This document shows, in pieces, positions 38,801 through 47,096 of a stretch of DNA of 64,000 nt. The notes beneath the pieces were generated by a model. It made no database searches. It had not been told where the DNA came from and worked only from the letters and a program-made list of their open reading frames with translations. This stretch comes from Geotalea toluenoxydans JCM 15764 (lineage in GTDB: Bacteria > Desulfobacterota > Desulfuromonadia > Geobacterales > Geobacteraceae): positions 1 through 64,000 of the forward strand of contig NZ_BBCJ01000013.1 in assembly GCF_001311985.1 (NCBI RefSeq), written 5' to 3'. Each line of letters starts with the position of its first letter. Within the stretch, counting starts at the first letter, position 1. A program made the position numbers and the translations under genes.

Positions 38801-39357
38801 TTGGCAGGGCTGGATCCCGGGTTGGCAGGGCTGGACCCCGGGTTGGCAGGGCTGGACCCCGGGTTGGCAGGGCTGGACCCCGGGTTTGCGGGGTTGAAGA
38901 CCTCCGTGTCATTGCTGTGCATGCCCTGGGGCGAGCCATCGCTGTCATCCCCGGAAAAAGCGAGGCCGATCCCCGTGGCTACTGCCGCCAGGCCGGCTCC
39001 CCCCAGCAGCCACCAGCCTCCGTTGCCGCTGGACTGGTCTTCATTCTTATCGCCGGTCTTGGCTATGTCGCTGCCGGGAGCAGGCCGTGGTTCTGCAGTC
39101 TCTGCCTGTACCGGCAGGGCTGCGGTCACGGCACCATCGGCTTCTTTTCCTTCGACAGCCGCAACGATCGTCTTCTCATCAGCCTGCGGCTGGTCTTCAG
39201 GCCCGACTTTCCCGAAAGCCTTCTTGACCATGGACGGAGAAAATGCCTGCGTCCCTCTGTCGCCCGGCGCGACCGGAATGGCATAACCTCCCTTTTCCCT
39301 GACGGCGATCATTCCGGAAGTGAGCTTTGCCTCATCGGTGACAATTTTTTTTGCCAT
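35869..39357 (-). CDS. Cadherin-repeat surface adhesin, type I secretion substrate (three frameshifts)
   Basis: About 1,162 residues. The N-terminal 130 residues start MAKKIVTDEAKLTSGMIAVR and include a Gly-rich hydrophobic stretch (WWLLGGAGLAAVATGIGLAF), resembling retention modules. A five-fold seven-residue NPGSSPA repeat follows. After a frame change near 38765 come four cadherin-like domains with calcium motifs such as DRNDNAPVITSG and NLNDNAPVITSG. The C-terminal half has three copies of an unfamiliar module (DxNxNGxxDxGE ... GFGADDKLELDI), with frame changes near 36390 and 36295. No Cys and no RTX nonapeptides seen. GAGGAGGATGG precedes the ATG. Expected at the cell surface. Confidence 0.87.
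38780..38884. repeat. Five tandem 21-base repeats in the adhesin gene
   Basis: Five units beginning TTGGCAGGGCTGGACCCCGG; units 3-5 are identical and the first two differ at a few bases. They encode (NPGSSPA)n on the minus strand, a flexible spacer between the N-terminal module and the cadherin domains. Confidence 0.9.
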
Positions 39358-39490
39358 GACCATCCTCCTCAATGCATGGAAGCTCGTAGAAGGCCTACGT
39401 AGCGAACAAAAACTTTAACCGAGCCGGTTCACCCAAAGGAGTGAACGATAAGGGTGACGGTAAAAATAAAATAGTATTAGTTAGAAACTA

Positions 39491-39518
39491 ATAATAAAGT
39501 GTTAGTACTAAATGTCAA
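39491..39518 (-). promoter_or_regulatory. Strong promoter of the adhesin/secretion operon
   Basis: On the minus strand TTGACA (39518-39513) and TATTAT (39496-39491) are 16 bases apart in AT-rich DNA. The leader to the adhesin ATG is about 130 bases and carries a GTTCAC/GTGAAC hairpin within outer ACCG/CGGT arms. Confidence 0.6.
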
Positions 39519-39539
39519 AGGGAAAAATTACAGAGAGGC

Positions 39540-39712
39540 TGCATGGGGCAAAGCGGCAGGCGGAAGAGGTGATCGAAGCCGCGAGACCGCTTCAGCGCAG
39601 GCCACAGCGAGCATCAACCTGAGCAGTTTCACGCGACGGCGCAACGACGCAACGTTTAATCCGCAAGTGAGGAGAGAGGCTGATGGTTCGATCAGTTTTC
39701 CCCTTTTTAATT
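39540..39712. other. Intergenic stretch downstream of the CcdA-like gene
   Basis: GC-rich DNA between the adhesin promoter and the CcdA-like stop. It contains repeated GCAACGACGCAACG-type words near 39640. I see no gene, terminator or RNA here that I can support. Confidence 0.4.
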
Positions 39713-40747
39713 TTACGTTTCTTCCTTGTTTTGCGGGGCAAGCCGAACGATGAGCCATGAAGTGACCAGCGCTACTACGAGCACGGCCGCGGATGCGACG
39801 GCACTCGCAAGCAGGTGTGGCTTGATGAGGAGAATGAGCCCGAGAAGGAACATCATCACCCCGGACAAAAGCTTGAGGACCCGCCCGTGCCGTTCGCTCA
39901 GCCTGCGGCTGCCGAGGGTGACGGCGAACAGGGCGACGATGCCGGCGAGGGGGATGACATACACCACGTTGTACAGGGCCAGGTAAAGATAATAGACCGG
40001 CATCGGCAGGGGCTGCAGGGTGAGTGCACGCGTATAGATCATGGGGAATCCGGCGGTACAGATCAGCTCGTAAAGGTTTGCGGTAAACGCCAGGAAGATT
40101 GTGGCGGCAAGCATGGCGGGCACCGACCCGGCGCGCATGATGTTGCGCATCCGCTCGAACAGCCTCGGCTTGGCCTGTTCCGGAATGGTCAGGGAGATGC
40201 CGCGCTTGAAGAAAAAGTAATCCTTGATGTTGATGGTAGCGATGACGATGGCGACGGCCCCGGCAACGGCGGCAATATACTTCAGCCGCCCAACCAGCAG
40301 AAAGAAATTGAGCCAGGCAGCCATGAAGACGAAGTAGAGGAGACCCGAGAAGAGCACGAAAATGCCGCCGATGATCACCATCCGCTTGCGGGAATGGGCG
40401 TGCAAAAGGAGCGAAAGGAGGAAGAAAAGCACGAAGAAGGCACACGGGTTGAAGCTGTCGAGCCCGGCAATGACAAGGGTCAGCACCGGCAACGACAGCC
40501 GGGAGGTCTCGACCGTACCGAGGAGCGGCAATGAGACGCTGTCTTCGGAATCGGAAAGGCCGTCCTGGATCGACTGCTCTGGGGCAGCGCCGTAGGCTGT
40601 GCCTTCCTCAAGCACCATGCCGGCAGGCGCTGACACGGCAGCAGCCTGACCGAGCAGGAAAATGGCCACAGCCAGGATAGCAGCGCGGCAACAGGCAGCC
40701 AGGCCCGGTCGCGGCCGCCGACGTATCAGGAACGGACAATGGATCAT
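39713..40747 (-). CDS. CcdA/DsbD-like thiol-disulfide transmembrane protein
   Basis: An intact 344-residue polytopic inner-membrane protein with a signal-like first segment and about eight helices. The CcdA signatures are LDSFNPCAFFVLFFLLSLLL, with the conserved NPC cysteine, and TANLYELICTAGFPMIY, with the second cysteine. It should pass electrons from cytoplasmic thioredoxin to periplasmic partners for cytochrome c or protein-thiol maintenance. The upstream small CxxC protein ends eight bases before its ATG, so the two are one transcription unit. The partner in the periplasm is not encoded nearby. Confidence 0.82.
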   Translation of the reverse strand: MIHCPFLIRRRPRPGLAACCRAAILAVAIFLLGQAAAVSAPAGMVLEEGTAYGAAPEQSIQDGLSDSEDSVSLPLLGTVETSRLSLPVLTLVIAGLDSFNPCAFFVLFFLLSLLLHAHSRKRMVIIGGIFVLFSGLLYFVFMAAWLNFFLLVGRLKYIAAVAGAVAIVIATINIKDYFFFKRGISLTIPEQAKPRLFERMRNIMRAGSVPAMLAATIFLAFTANLYELICTAGFPMIYTRALTLQPLPMPVYYLYLALYNVVYVIPLAGIVALFAVTLGSRRLSERHGRVLKLLSGVMMFLLGLILLIKPHLLASAVASAAVLVVALVTSWLIVRLAPQNKEET

Positions 40748-40755
40748 GGCACTCG

Positions 40756-40907
40756 TTACTGCTCCGGGTTCTCACAGACCGGACAATGCTCCTCGCCGCT
40801 TTCCCTGTCCATGTCCAGCCTTTCCCTGCACACCTCGCAGTTGACAGAGGGAATCGCTTCCTTTCTCCGCTTCCGGTACCTCTCGCCGAATCTTTTCAAG
40901 AGTCCCA
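40756..40907 (-). CDS. Small CxxC zinc-ribbon protein
   Basis: A 50-residue protein, MGLLKRFGERYRKRRKEAIP, followed by CEVCRERL and CPVCENPEQ, two CxxC pairs that would bind zinc. It is very basic at the N-terminus. ATG 40907 has a GGAGAG site seven bases upstream; a longer in-frame ATG at 40965 lacks one. It is cotranscribed with the CcdA-like gene. It is too short for a confident family assignment; it could be a redox-sensing partner. Confidence 0.55.
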
Positions 40908-41079
40908 TAATTGGCTCTCCTCTGCTGGTCGGGAAGTGATCCTGCTTGCCAGTACCAAGACGCATATGAAAAGTTTCCCACAGGATGGGGAATGCTCAAG
41001 GGGTTTTTTCGATGGACGCGCAGGGGGCGGGCTGGAGAGGCAGCGTTCTGAAGGTGGGGGCCGGCCAATGTTTTTCAGC

Positions 41080-41115
41080 GGGTAGTGGCCGTGGGGCTAA
41101 GACCCCCGGCTACCC
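41080..41115. other. Long hairpin of unknown role in the gap before the R-M gene
   Basis: GGGTA/TACCC, GCCG/CGGC and GGGG/CCCC stem segments close on a CTAAGA loop. It lies in the 319-base gap 40908-41226, at the point where GC-rich DNA gives way to AT-rich DNA. No U run follows on either strand. Confidence 0.5.
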
Positions 41116-41226
41116 GATTATACATTTCATTCTCTTTGACTTATCTGTTATTATTATCGTTTTTTTCGTAGCTTTTGCTATTGGAATTTAGTACGGTAGC
41201 AAAACTTTCTGCATAAAGGAGGAAAA

Positions 41227-43525
41227 ATGTCTATAAAAAATATTGAGCGGGATTCTGAAACCATAATTGACTATAAACTCAAGAACTTAGCTTGGAATGA
41301 CCACCCGAGCGATAATAATAGAACTGTCTGGAAACAGGGAGTAAAAACGTCGGAGCAGAAAAAGAAACTTGAAGGGACTCGTCCCGATTATACGCTTTAC
41401 CCCAGAGGTTCAAATGATCCGATAGCGGTCATTGAGGTAAAAAAACGGGGTGCAAACATTCACGATGCCCTTGTGCAGGGTGAAGGCTATGCCAGAAAAA
41501 TACAGGCTCCGATTGTCTTTGCAACTGATGGTGTTTTTACTAAAACCCTACACATAAAATATAACAAGCCTCTTCTGCTCAATGATGAAGAAATCGACGA
41601 TCTTATAAAAGAGTCCTTGGCGTTACGATTTTTGGAAAACAACGAGGTCAGCACGCTTGACAAGCGAGTTATAAAATCAAGGGGTGAGCTGATTTCTATT
41701 TTTAGTGGCGTGAATGATTTACTCCGTGAGGAAGGTTTACAAAAGGGCATTGAGAGATTCAGCGAGTTTGCAAATATTCTTTTTCTTAAAGTATTGAGCG
41801 AGTTAGAGGCGATCAAAGAGGAAAACGGAGAGCCTGCACTGGTGAATAAGGCGTACCGGTGGGAGACGTTCAGGGAAATGAAAGGCGATATGCTTTTAAA
41901 ATATGTGAGTGATACCGTCATAAAAGGATTCAGTAAAGAATACGACGACTCTTCTATTTTTCAGCCTTTGCAGATTAAACACCCTGATAATTTAAAAGCA
42001 ATCATCAAATCTCTTGACCATCTTCAACTCAGTGACACCCATGCAGATATAAAGGGCGATGCTTTTGAATATTTTATCCGGTCTTACAGTGCAAGTAATC
42101 CTTCTGATTTAGGGGAAATATTTACTCCACGGCATGTAGTTAAAACAATGGTGAAACTCCTCAATCCCAAGATCGGTGAAAAGGTGTATGACCCCTTTTG
42201 TGGTACGGGGGGATGTTGATTGTCGCTTTTAAGCATATCTTGGATTCTATGTCTCATACTGAATTAAATCTTCGTCGGTTGAGGAAAGAAACTCTTTTTG
42301 GGACGGAGTTAACAAAAACCGCAAGCGTAGCAAAAATGAATATGATTCTTGCTGGTGACGGTCACAGCAACATTAAACGCGCAGATAGCTTTGAAAACCC
42401 GATAGATAATGAATTTGATGTAGTAATTACTAATTTCCCCTTCGCGCAAAAACCAGATACGGCAATAAGTATACTATACCGTCAAGAAGTGGCGACCATA
42501 TAGGCCCACAACACTGCTTTAGAGCGGTAAAACAGGGCGGCAGAATGGCTATGATTGCGCCGGAAGGCGTGCTTGTAAACACAAACCAAAACTATGAATC
42601 TATAAGAAAATACCTTATTGATAATTCAAACTTGCAAAGTGTTATTTCGTTGCCACGTGGTGCCTTTGAGCCTTACAACAGGGCAAAAGCTGACATTCTG
42701 TTTTTTACAGATTGTCACTATACTTCACAGGTCAAACATTTCTGGTATTTCAACGTACAGAATGACGGTTACACGCTTGATAAAAGGCGCGAAAGGATTG
42801 AAGGGGGCAATGACCTTGAAATTGTTTTGTCTGAAAGGGATTTAGAGAAACAAAAGGAAAAATATTTGTTGTCAATCGGTGTTTCACGCATTGGTATTTC
42901 TTCCATAAAGTCGAATAAATACATCCTCTCTGCTGGTCATTATATTGAATCTTCAAGTCAAAATACTCCCGACTCTTCTTTTTTGAGACTTAATGATTTA
43001 TTTGAGCCTTCAGGCTCAATAAGGGTTGGTGATGAACAAGATACGCCAGTAATGTCTATTACAATGGTGGATGGTTTAATAGACCAAGCTGAAAAATTCA
43101 AAAAACGAATCGCAAGCAAGGATATTTCCAATTACCGGAAAGTTGCCTTAAATGATTTGGTTGTTGGTTTCCCGATAGATGAGGGGGTACTTGGTTTTCA
43201 GACAAAATACGATTTTGCTGCCGTTAGTCCTGCTTATAAAATCTGGAAACTTAAACGGAGTGATATTGATGTCAGAGTTCTAGAAATGATTTTGCGTTCT
43301 GACTACATGAGAGAAGTTTACAGGTCAAAAATGCAAGGTGCCGTCGATAGGCGGCGCAGTATTCCTGATGATGTTTTTCTTGAAATTCAAATCCCGCTTC
43401 CTCCTAAAAATGTGATGAAGAAAATAATCGAGCATCATGAAAATTTAGTCAAAGCGAAGCAACTCCTAGTTGATAAAAAAAACGCTCTCAAAAATACAGT
43501 TGAATCCCTCTGGTCTACTGAGTAG
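41227..43525 (+). CDS. Single-polypeptide restriction-modification enzyme: HsdR_N-like + N6-methylase + specificity domain (two frameshifts)
   Basis: About 765 residues. Residues 1-130 resemble the type I R-subunit N-terminal nuclease domain (RPDYTLYPRGSNDPIAVIEV with the D...ExK core). The middle is an N6-adenine methylase: SAM motif EKVYDPFCGTGGMLIVAF (after a one-base correction in the G run near 42214) and catalytic motif VVITNFPFAQKP. A second correction near 42480 leads to RMAMIAPEGVLVN and to a C-terminal HsdS-like target recognition region (residues 530-765) ending with a coiled coil. AAGGAGG precedes the ATG. The DNA is much more AT-rich than its neighbours, indicating transfer. It could be a type IIG-like enzyme. 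Confidence 0.82.
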
Positions 43526-43560
43526 TTTTCTGACTTTGCGCGCCCCTCAAGGGCGCTCGG

Positions 43561-43590
43561 GGTAAATCCGGGGACATCTCACTTAATTGC
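43561..43590. repeat. Solo REP-like sequence after the R-M gene
   Basis: GGTAAATCCGGGGACATCTC resembles the ends of the Y1 transposase unit (GGAAATCTGGGGACATAATA) at most positions. It lies between the R-M stop and the DUF2442 gene and overlaps the latter's 3' end. Confidence 0.45.
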
Positions 43591-44115
43591 TTTTCTTCGA
43601 AACAATTCCTTAAAAAGTTCCTTCGACCGCGCCAGTCCTTCCTCGGTAAGGACAACGGATTTGGTGTTGCTCCTCGGGTCGAGTATATACCCCTTCTCGA
43701 ACAGCCGGTTCATCACCTGGAAATCAAGCCCCTTCCAAGCCCGCACCCCGTCATGCAGCGTCAACTGGAGCAGAGCGAGCACGCACTCGTCGATCTTTTG
43801 TTCATCCAATTCCGCAGTGCGCCTGTGAGAAGCGTATTCATCCCCTGCCTCGTGCACCCTGCTCACCAGTGGATACTGTTCTGGGTGCAGGATGCTCTCC
43901 ACTTCCAGATCGACATCCAGCTCCGGCCAGTACAGGTGCTGCGCTGAAGGGAGTTCCACATGGACAACCTTGCCAATCGGCGCATCCTGAAACCACGGAA
44001 ACTTGTCGAATGGAAGAAAGACTTCCTGTTCATTGAGCAGGAGCCAGAGGCCATGTACGGAGACGTTGGTGACTTCAACTGCTGAAGTGCCGCTGCCATG
44101 AGTTTTGTATCTCAT
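43579..44115 (-). CDS. DUF2442-DUF6429 two-domain protein
   Basis: A 178-residue frame that reads through two normally separate families. Residues 13-85 are DUF2442 (VHGLWLLLNEQEVFLPFDKF and HLYWPELDVDLEVESILHP). Residues 103-175 are DUF6429 (DECVLALLQLTLHDGVRAWK and SNTKSVVLTEEGLARSKELF). A TTG codon at the junction (LDEQKIDE) could be a separate start for the second part, so an indel-driven fusion of two genes cannot be excluded. DUF2442 normally follows DUF4160, as it does here with overlap. The pair is widespread in accessory DNA and resembles toxin-antitoxin modules, but no activity is proven. Confidence 0.65.
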   Translation of the reverse strand: MRYKTHGSGTSAVEVTNVSVHGLWLLLNEQEVFLPFDKFPWFQDAPIGKVVHVELPSAQHLYWPELDVDLEVESILHPEQYPLVSRVHEAGDEYASHRRTAELDEQKIDECVLALLQLTLHDGVRAWKGLDFQVMNRLFEKGYILDPRSNTKSVVLTEEGLARSKELFKELFRRKAIK

Positions 44116-44313
44116 TTTCGTGCTCCCCTATCAACTCCCTACAAGATTCAGCTCCGTATCCGACAAACCGTAATTTTGCGCCAGCTCGATCTGCGGCTCG
44201 ATCCAGAACTTGGCCTCGCCCTTTTCACTATGGACATGGATGTGCATCCAGGACTCTTCGCGGGAGAAGAAATAGAACCGAAAACCGCTCTCTCTGAACA
44301 CCGTCGGACTCAT
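44075..44313 (-). CDS. DUF4160 protein (one frameshift)
   Basis: Starts MSPTVFRESGFRFYFFSREE with the family motif SWMHIHVHSEKGEAKFWIEP near residue 20; the HIHVH histidines are characteristic. After a frame change near 44137 it ends as ELIGEHENEIQNSWQRHFSS at a TGA at 44075, overlapping the DUF2442 start. The GGGAGGGG site precedes the ATG. The length is about 79 residues. DUF4160-DUF2442 gene pairs behave like a two-component mobile module; I infer a toxin-antitoxin-like role from gene order only. Confidence 0.75.
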
Positions 44314-44533
44314 CACCCCTCCCTGAGAAAATGCGGTCGTCAGATTACAGAAAAAGCCCCGACATAACAAGAGAAAACCTCTGCCCGGATTGCCCGGACA
44401 GGGAGGGAAGAGAGGGGCTTGAATATAAGGATTTTATCTTCCTTGCCGGACCTGCGACATATTGTGGCGCACATCTCTGCTAGGCTATGCCTAAAAAGCT
44501 GCGGGGGACTGCCATGCAGCAACTATTGATTTG

Positions 44534-45806
44534 ATGGACAAACTGAAGACGCTTGCCGAGGGGGCAAAGTACGATGTTTCCTGCGCTTCCAGCGGCAGTC
44601 ATCGCCGCAACCGGGACGGCATCGGCAATGCCGCTTCCTGCGGCATCTGCCATTCCTGGACCGCTGACGGCCGCTGTGTCTCTCTATTGAAGATCCTCAT
44701 GACTAACTGCTGCATCTATGACTGCGCTTACTGCGTCAACAGGCGGAGTAACGATATCCCCCGTACCGGCCTGACACCGGCAGAGGTGGCGGAACTGACC
44801 ATCGGCTTCTACCGGCGCAACTATATCGAGGGGCTCTTTCTCAGCAGCGGCGTTGTCGGGTCGCCTGACCGGACCATGGAACTGCTCATCGCGGCGGTGC
44901 GGACCCTGCGGGAGACGTATCGCTTCAACGGTTACATTCACCTGAAACTGGTCCCCGGCGCAGATCCGCTTCTGGTGCAGCAGGCCGGTTGGTGGCCGAC
45001 CGGGTGAGCGTCAACCTTGAGCTGCGACCCGGGAGAGCTTGGCCCTGCTGGCGCGGACAAGAGCCGGGAGGCGGTGGTGGAACCATGCGCCAGGTCAGCA
45101 GTCTCATCGTCACCAACCGGGCGGAGCGCAAGAAATCGCGCAAAGTATCACGATTTGCCCCGCCGGCCAGAGCACCCAGTTGATCGTCGGGGCCAGCGGC
45201 GAGAGCGACTGGCAAATCGTCACCCTGTCGGAGCAGCTTTACGGGAAGATGGACCTGAAACGGGTCTACTATTCGGCCTACATCCCGGTGAATGACGATC
45301 GGCGGCTCCCCGCCCGCACCCTGTCGCCGCTGCGGCGAGAGCACCGTCTCTATCAGGCCGACTGGCTGCTCCGCTATTACGGCTTCAGTGCCCATGAACT
45401 GCTGGACGAGCGGTGTCCCAACCTGGAGAGTGATCTTGACCCCAAAACCGGGTGGGCGCTCCGTCACCGGGAGCTGTTTCCGGTTGAGGTCAATCGGGCG
45501 GAGTATGGGGTGTTGCTCCGGGTACCGGGGATCGGGGTCCGTTCGGCGCAACGGATCGTCGCTGCCCGACGGCAGGGGAGCCTTTGCCTGGACGATCTTT
45601 CCCTGCTGGGGGTGGTAATGAAGCGTGCCCGCTATTTCCTCACCGCCCGGGGGCGCTACGCCGGCGACTGTTCCCTGGAGAGCGCCATGCTTCGCAGTCG
45701 GCTCATGGCGGCTCCGGCGAAACGGGACCATGGCCAGCTCTCGCTGGCATTTCCCGAAGCAGCAGAGACGGAAGCCGTGGTCAGCGTCATCGGCGGCGAA
45801 TTATAA
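44534..45806 (+). CDS. Putative DNA modification/repair radical SAM protein, TIGR03916-like (several frameshifts)
   Basis: About 423 residues. The N-terminus MDKLKTLAEGAKYDVSCASS is followed by the radical-SAM cluster motif CCIYDCAYCVNR (CxxxCxxC) near residue 60. The TIM-barrel part continues with YIEGLFLSSGVV and FNGYIHLKLVPGADPLLVQQ. Several indels between 44985 and 45160 must be corrected. The C-terminal part (SDLDPKTGWALRHRELFPVE, then LLRVPGIGVRSAQRIVAARR) includes a helix-hairpin-helix DNA-binding motif. The family is related in idea to spore photoproduct lyase. Its TAA overlaps the next ATG, and the partner DUF4130 protein follows, the usual pairing. Confidence 0.82.
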
Positions 45807-46552
45807 TGGGGAGTGACTACTGCTATGATGGCAGCGATGCTGGGCTGCTGACCTTGCTGGCCGACATCGTTCCCCGGGGGATAGAACCCCGCACCATCGG
45901 TGTAGAGCCGCCGCAGCAGGAGGATCTTTTTGCCGCACCCGTTTTGGTGGCTACCGATCAGGAGCTGGCGGAGCGGTTCTGGGTTGAACTCACCCGCCGA
46001 CTGCCGCCAGTCTCCCTGGGACAGCTGCGCCGGGCCTGGTACGCCGATCATTCCGGGCGGGAGCTGATGATCTGCCGCTTCATGCTGCTGGTCTGGCGAG
46101 AAGGGGGACGGGCATGCGCCATGCTGGCCCATCCACATGTGACGCCTCTCTGGAAGCTGGCGCAGCAGGTGGGACGGGAAGCCCATCGCTACCTGGGCTT
46201 CGTCCGCTTCCAGGAAACGACCAGTGGCTACTATTATGCCTCCCTGAAGCCCGACCACCGCGTTCTATCCCTTATCGCCTGCCACTTTGCCGATCGCTTC
46301 CGTGACCAGCACTGGGTTATCCACGACGTGCGCCACGGGGAAGGAATCGTCTACGACTGCACGTGGCGGCGCTGGCTGCTGCTTCCTATGACGACCGAAG
46401 GTGATCCGGAGCTGACCCCAGCGGAGGAAACGTTCCAGAGGCTTTGGCGCAGCTATTTCGCAGTGCTGGCCATTGGGGAGCGGGAGAATCTCGCGATGCA
46501 GCAGGGGAAGGTACCGCTCAAGGTGCGGCCATGGCTGGTGGAGTTTCGGTAA
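45806..46552 (+). CDS. DUF4130 putative DNA metabolism protein, TIGR03915-like
   Basis: An intact 248-residue protein starting MGSDYCYDGSDAGLLTLLAD. Landmarks include LWKLAQQVGREAHRYLGFVR, then FVRFQETTSGYYYASLKPDH, HVIHDVRHGEGIVYD-like and WRSYFAVLAIGERENLAMQQ, which match the partner of the radical-SAM DNA-repair protein. The ATG overlaps the TAA of that gene (TAATG). The pair is assumed to act on damaged or modified DNA, but no substrate is known. After its stop the 46553-46970 gap holds only a MITE-like element and a terminator. Confidence 0.82.
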   Translation: MGSDYCYDGSDAGLLTLLADIVPRGIEPRTIGVEPPQQEDLFAAPVLVATDQELAERFWVELTRRLPPVSLGQLRRAWYADHSGRELMICRFMLLVWREGGRACAMLAHPHVTPLWKLAQQVGREAHRYLGFVRFQETTSGYYYASLKPDHRVLSLIACHFADRFRDQHWVIHDVRHGEGIVYDCTWRRWLLLPMTTEGDPELTPAEETFQRLWRSYFAVLAIGERENLAMQQGKVPLKVRPWLVEFR

Positions 46553-46726
46553 AGCATGGCATTCCCCTGCCGAGGGGCGGTACCAGCGATGTAATCAGGT
46601 GGGTAGGAGGCTACCATAGGCTTTAAGAAGCGAAGCCGAGATACTGCGTGTGCATTTAATTCCTCCTCCCTTACCTGTGTTGTGACGACAGGATAACTCC
46701 AAGATGTTCCATCCATTACCAATGTG

Positions 46727-46893
46727 CTAGGAGCCTGTTGGACTTAGGGATCGAAGCGAGAGAATGGAAAATCGAGGACGGATATCTGGAAATTTGAGAG
46801 CGAATAGTGGACCTATTTGTCGAAAATTTACGGAGATCCGGACCGATTTGCCATTTTCGCAGCCGATTCATTCTAAGTCCGACAGACTCCTAG
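46727..46893. mobile_element. MITE-like element with 21-base inverted repeats
   Basis: CTAGGAGCCTGTTGGACTTA-G (46727-46747) and its near complement (46873-46893) agree at 19 of 21 positions. The 167-base interior pairs further (GAATGGAAAATCG with CGATTTGCCATTTTC) and has no open frame. Confidence 0.7.
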
Positions 46894-46935
46894 AGACCAC
46901 GCCACAGACCACGTAGAGAAAGATGCCACAAAAAA

Positions 46936-46962
46936 AGGGCTTAGCTTTTTGAGCTAAACCCT
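46936..46962 (-). terminator. Intrinsic terminator after tRNA-Asn/mglA
   Basis: GGGCTTAGCT and AGCTAAACCC arms; on the minus strand the hairpin ends in TTTTTTT. It lies eight bases past the tRNA-Asn 3' end. Confidence 0.8.
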
Positions 46963-46970
46963 TGTGTTTT

Positions 46971-47045
46971 TGGCTCCCCAACCCGGACTCGAACCAGGGA
47001 CATGGTGGTTAACAGCCACCGCTCTACCGACTGAGCTATTGGGGA
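46971..47045 (-). tRNA. tRNA-Asn (GTT), one base short
   Basis: TCCCCAATAGCTCAGTCGGT is the 5' part, CTGTTAA the anticodon loop, GGTTCGAGTCC the T arm, and the CCA end is encoded. The acceptor stem TCCCCAA/TTGGGGA is perfect. Between the D stem (GAGC) and the GGTGG anticodon stem one base (position 26) is missing; a G lost from a GGG run would restore the standard 76-base tRNA. It lies 51 bases downstream of mglA on the same strand. Confidence 0.93.
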
Positions 47046-47096
47046 ATAAAGGAAGTCGTATTTATATTTGAAACAGCTGCTGCTGTCAAGCTATTT

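Noticed and set aside
35869-39357. RTX toxin or adhesin with nonapeptide calcium repeats
   Set aside because: No GGxGxDxUx series is present; the calcium-binding elements are cadherin-type and DxNxNG loops.
39540-39712. A small gene or RNA in the GC-rich gap before the adhesin promoter
   Set aside because: No ribosome site, start or convincing fold was found. A frame antisense to the CcdA-like gene runs through it, but only as a shadow.
41080-41115. A riboswitch (c-di-GMP GEMM-type) upstream of the R-M gene, suggested by GGGGCTAAGACCCC and GGCTACCC
   Set aside because: The conserved CACGCACAGGGCAAACC core is absent. Only a simple hairpin remains, which I list without a role.
41227-47045. 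A complete integrative element inserted at tRNA-Asn
   Set aside because: No integrase gene and no duplicated tRNA 3' end were found, so only a possible island is reported as a finding.
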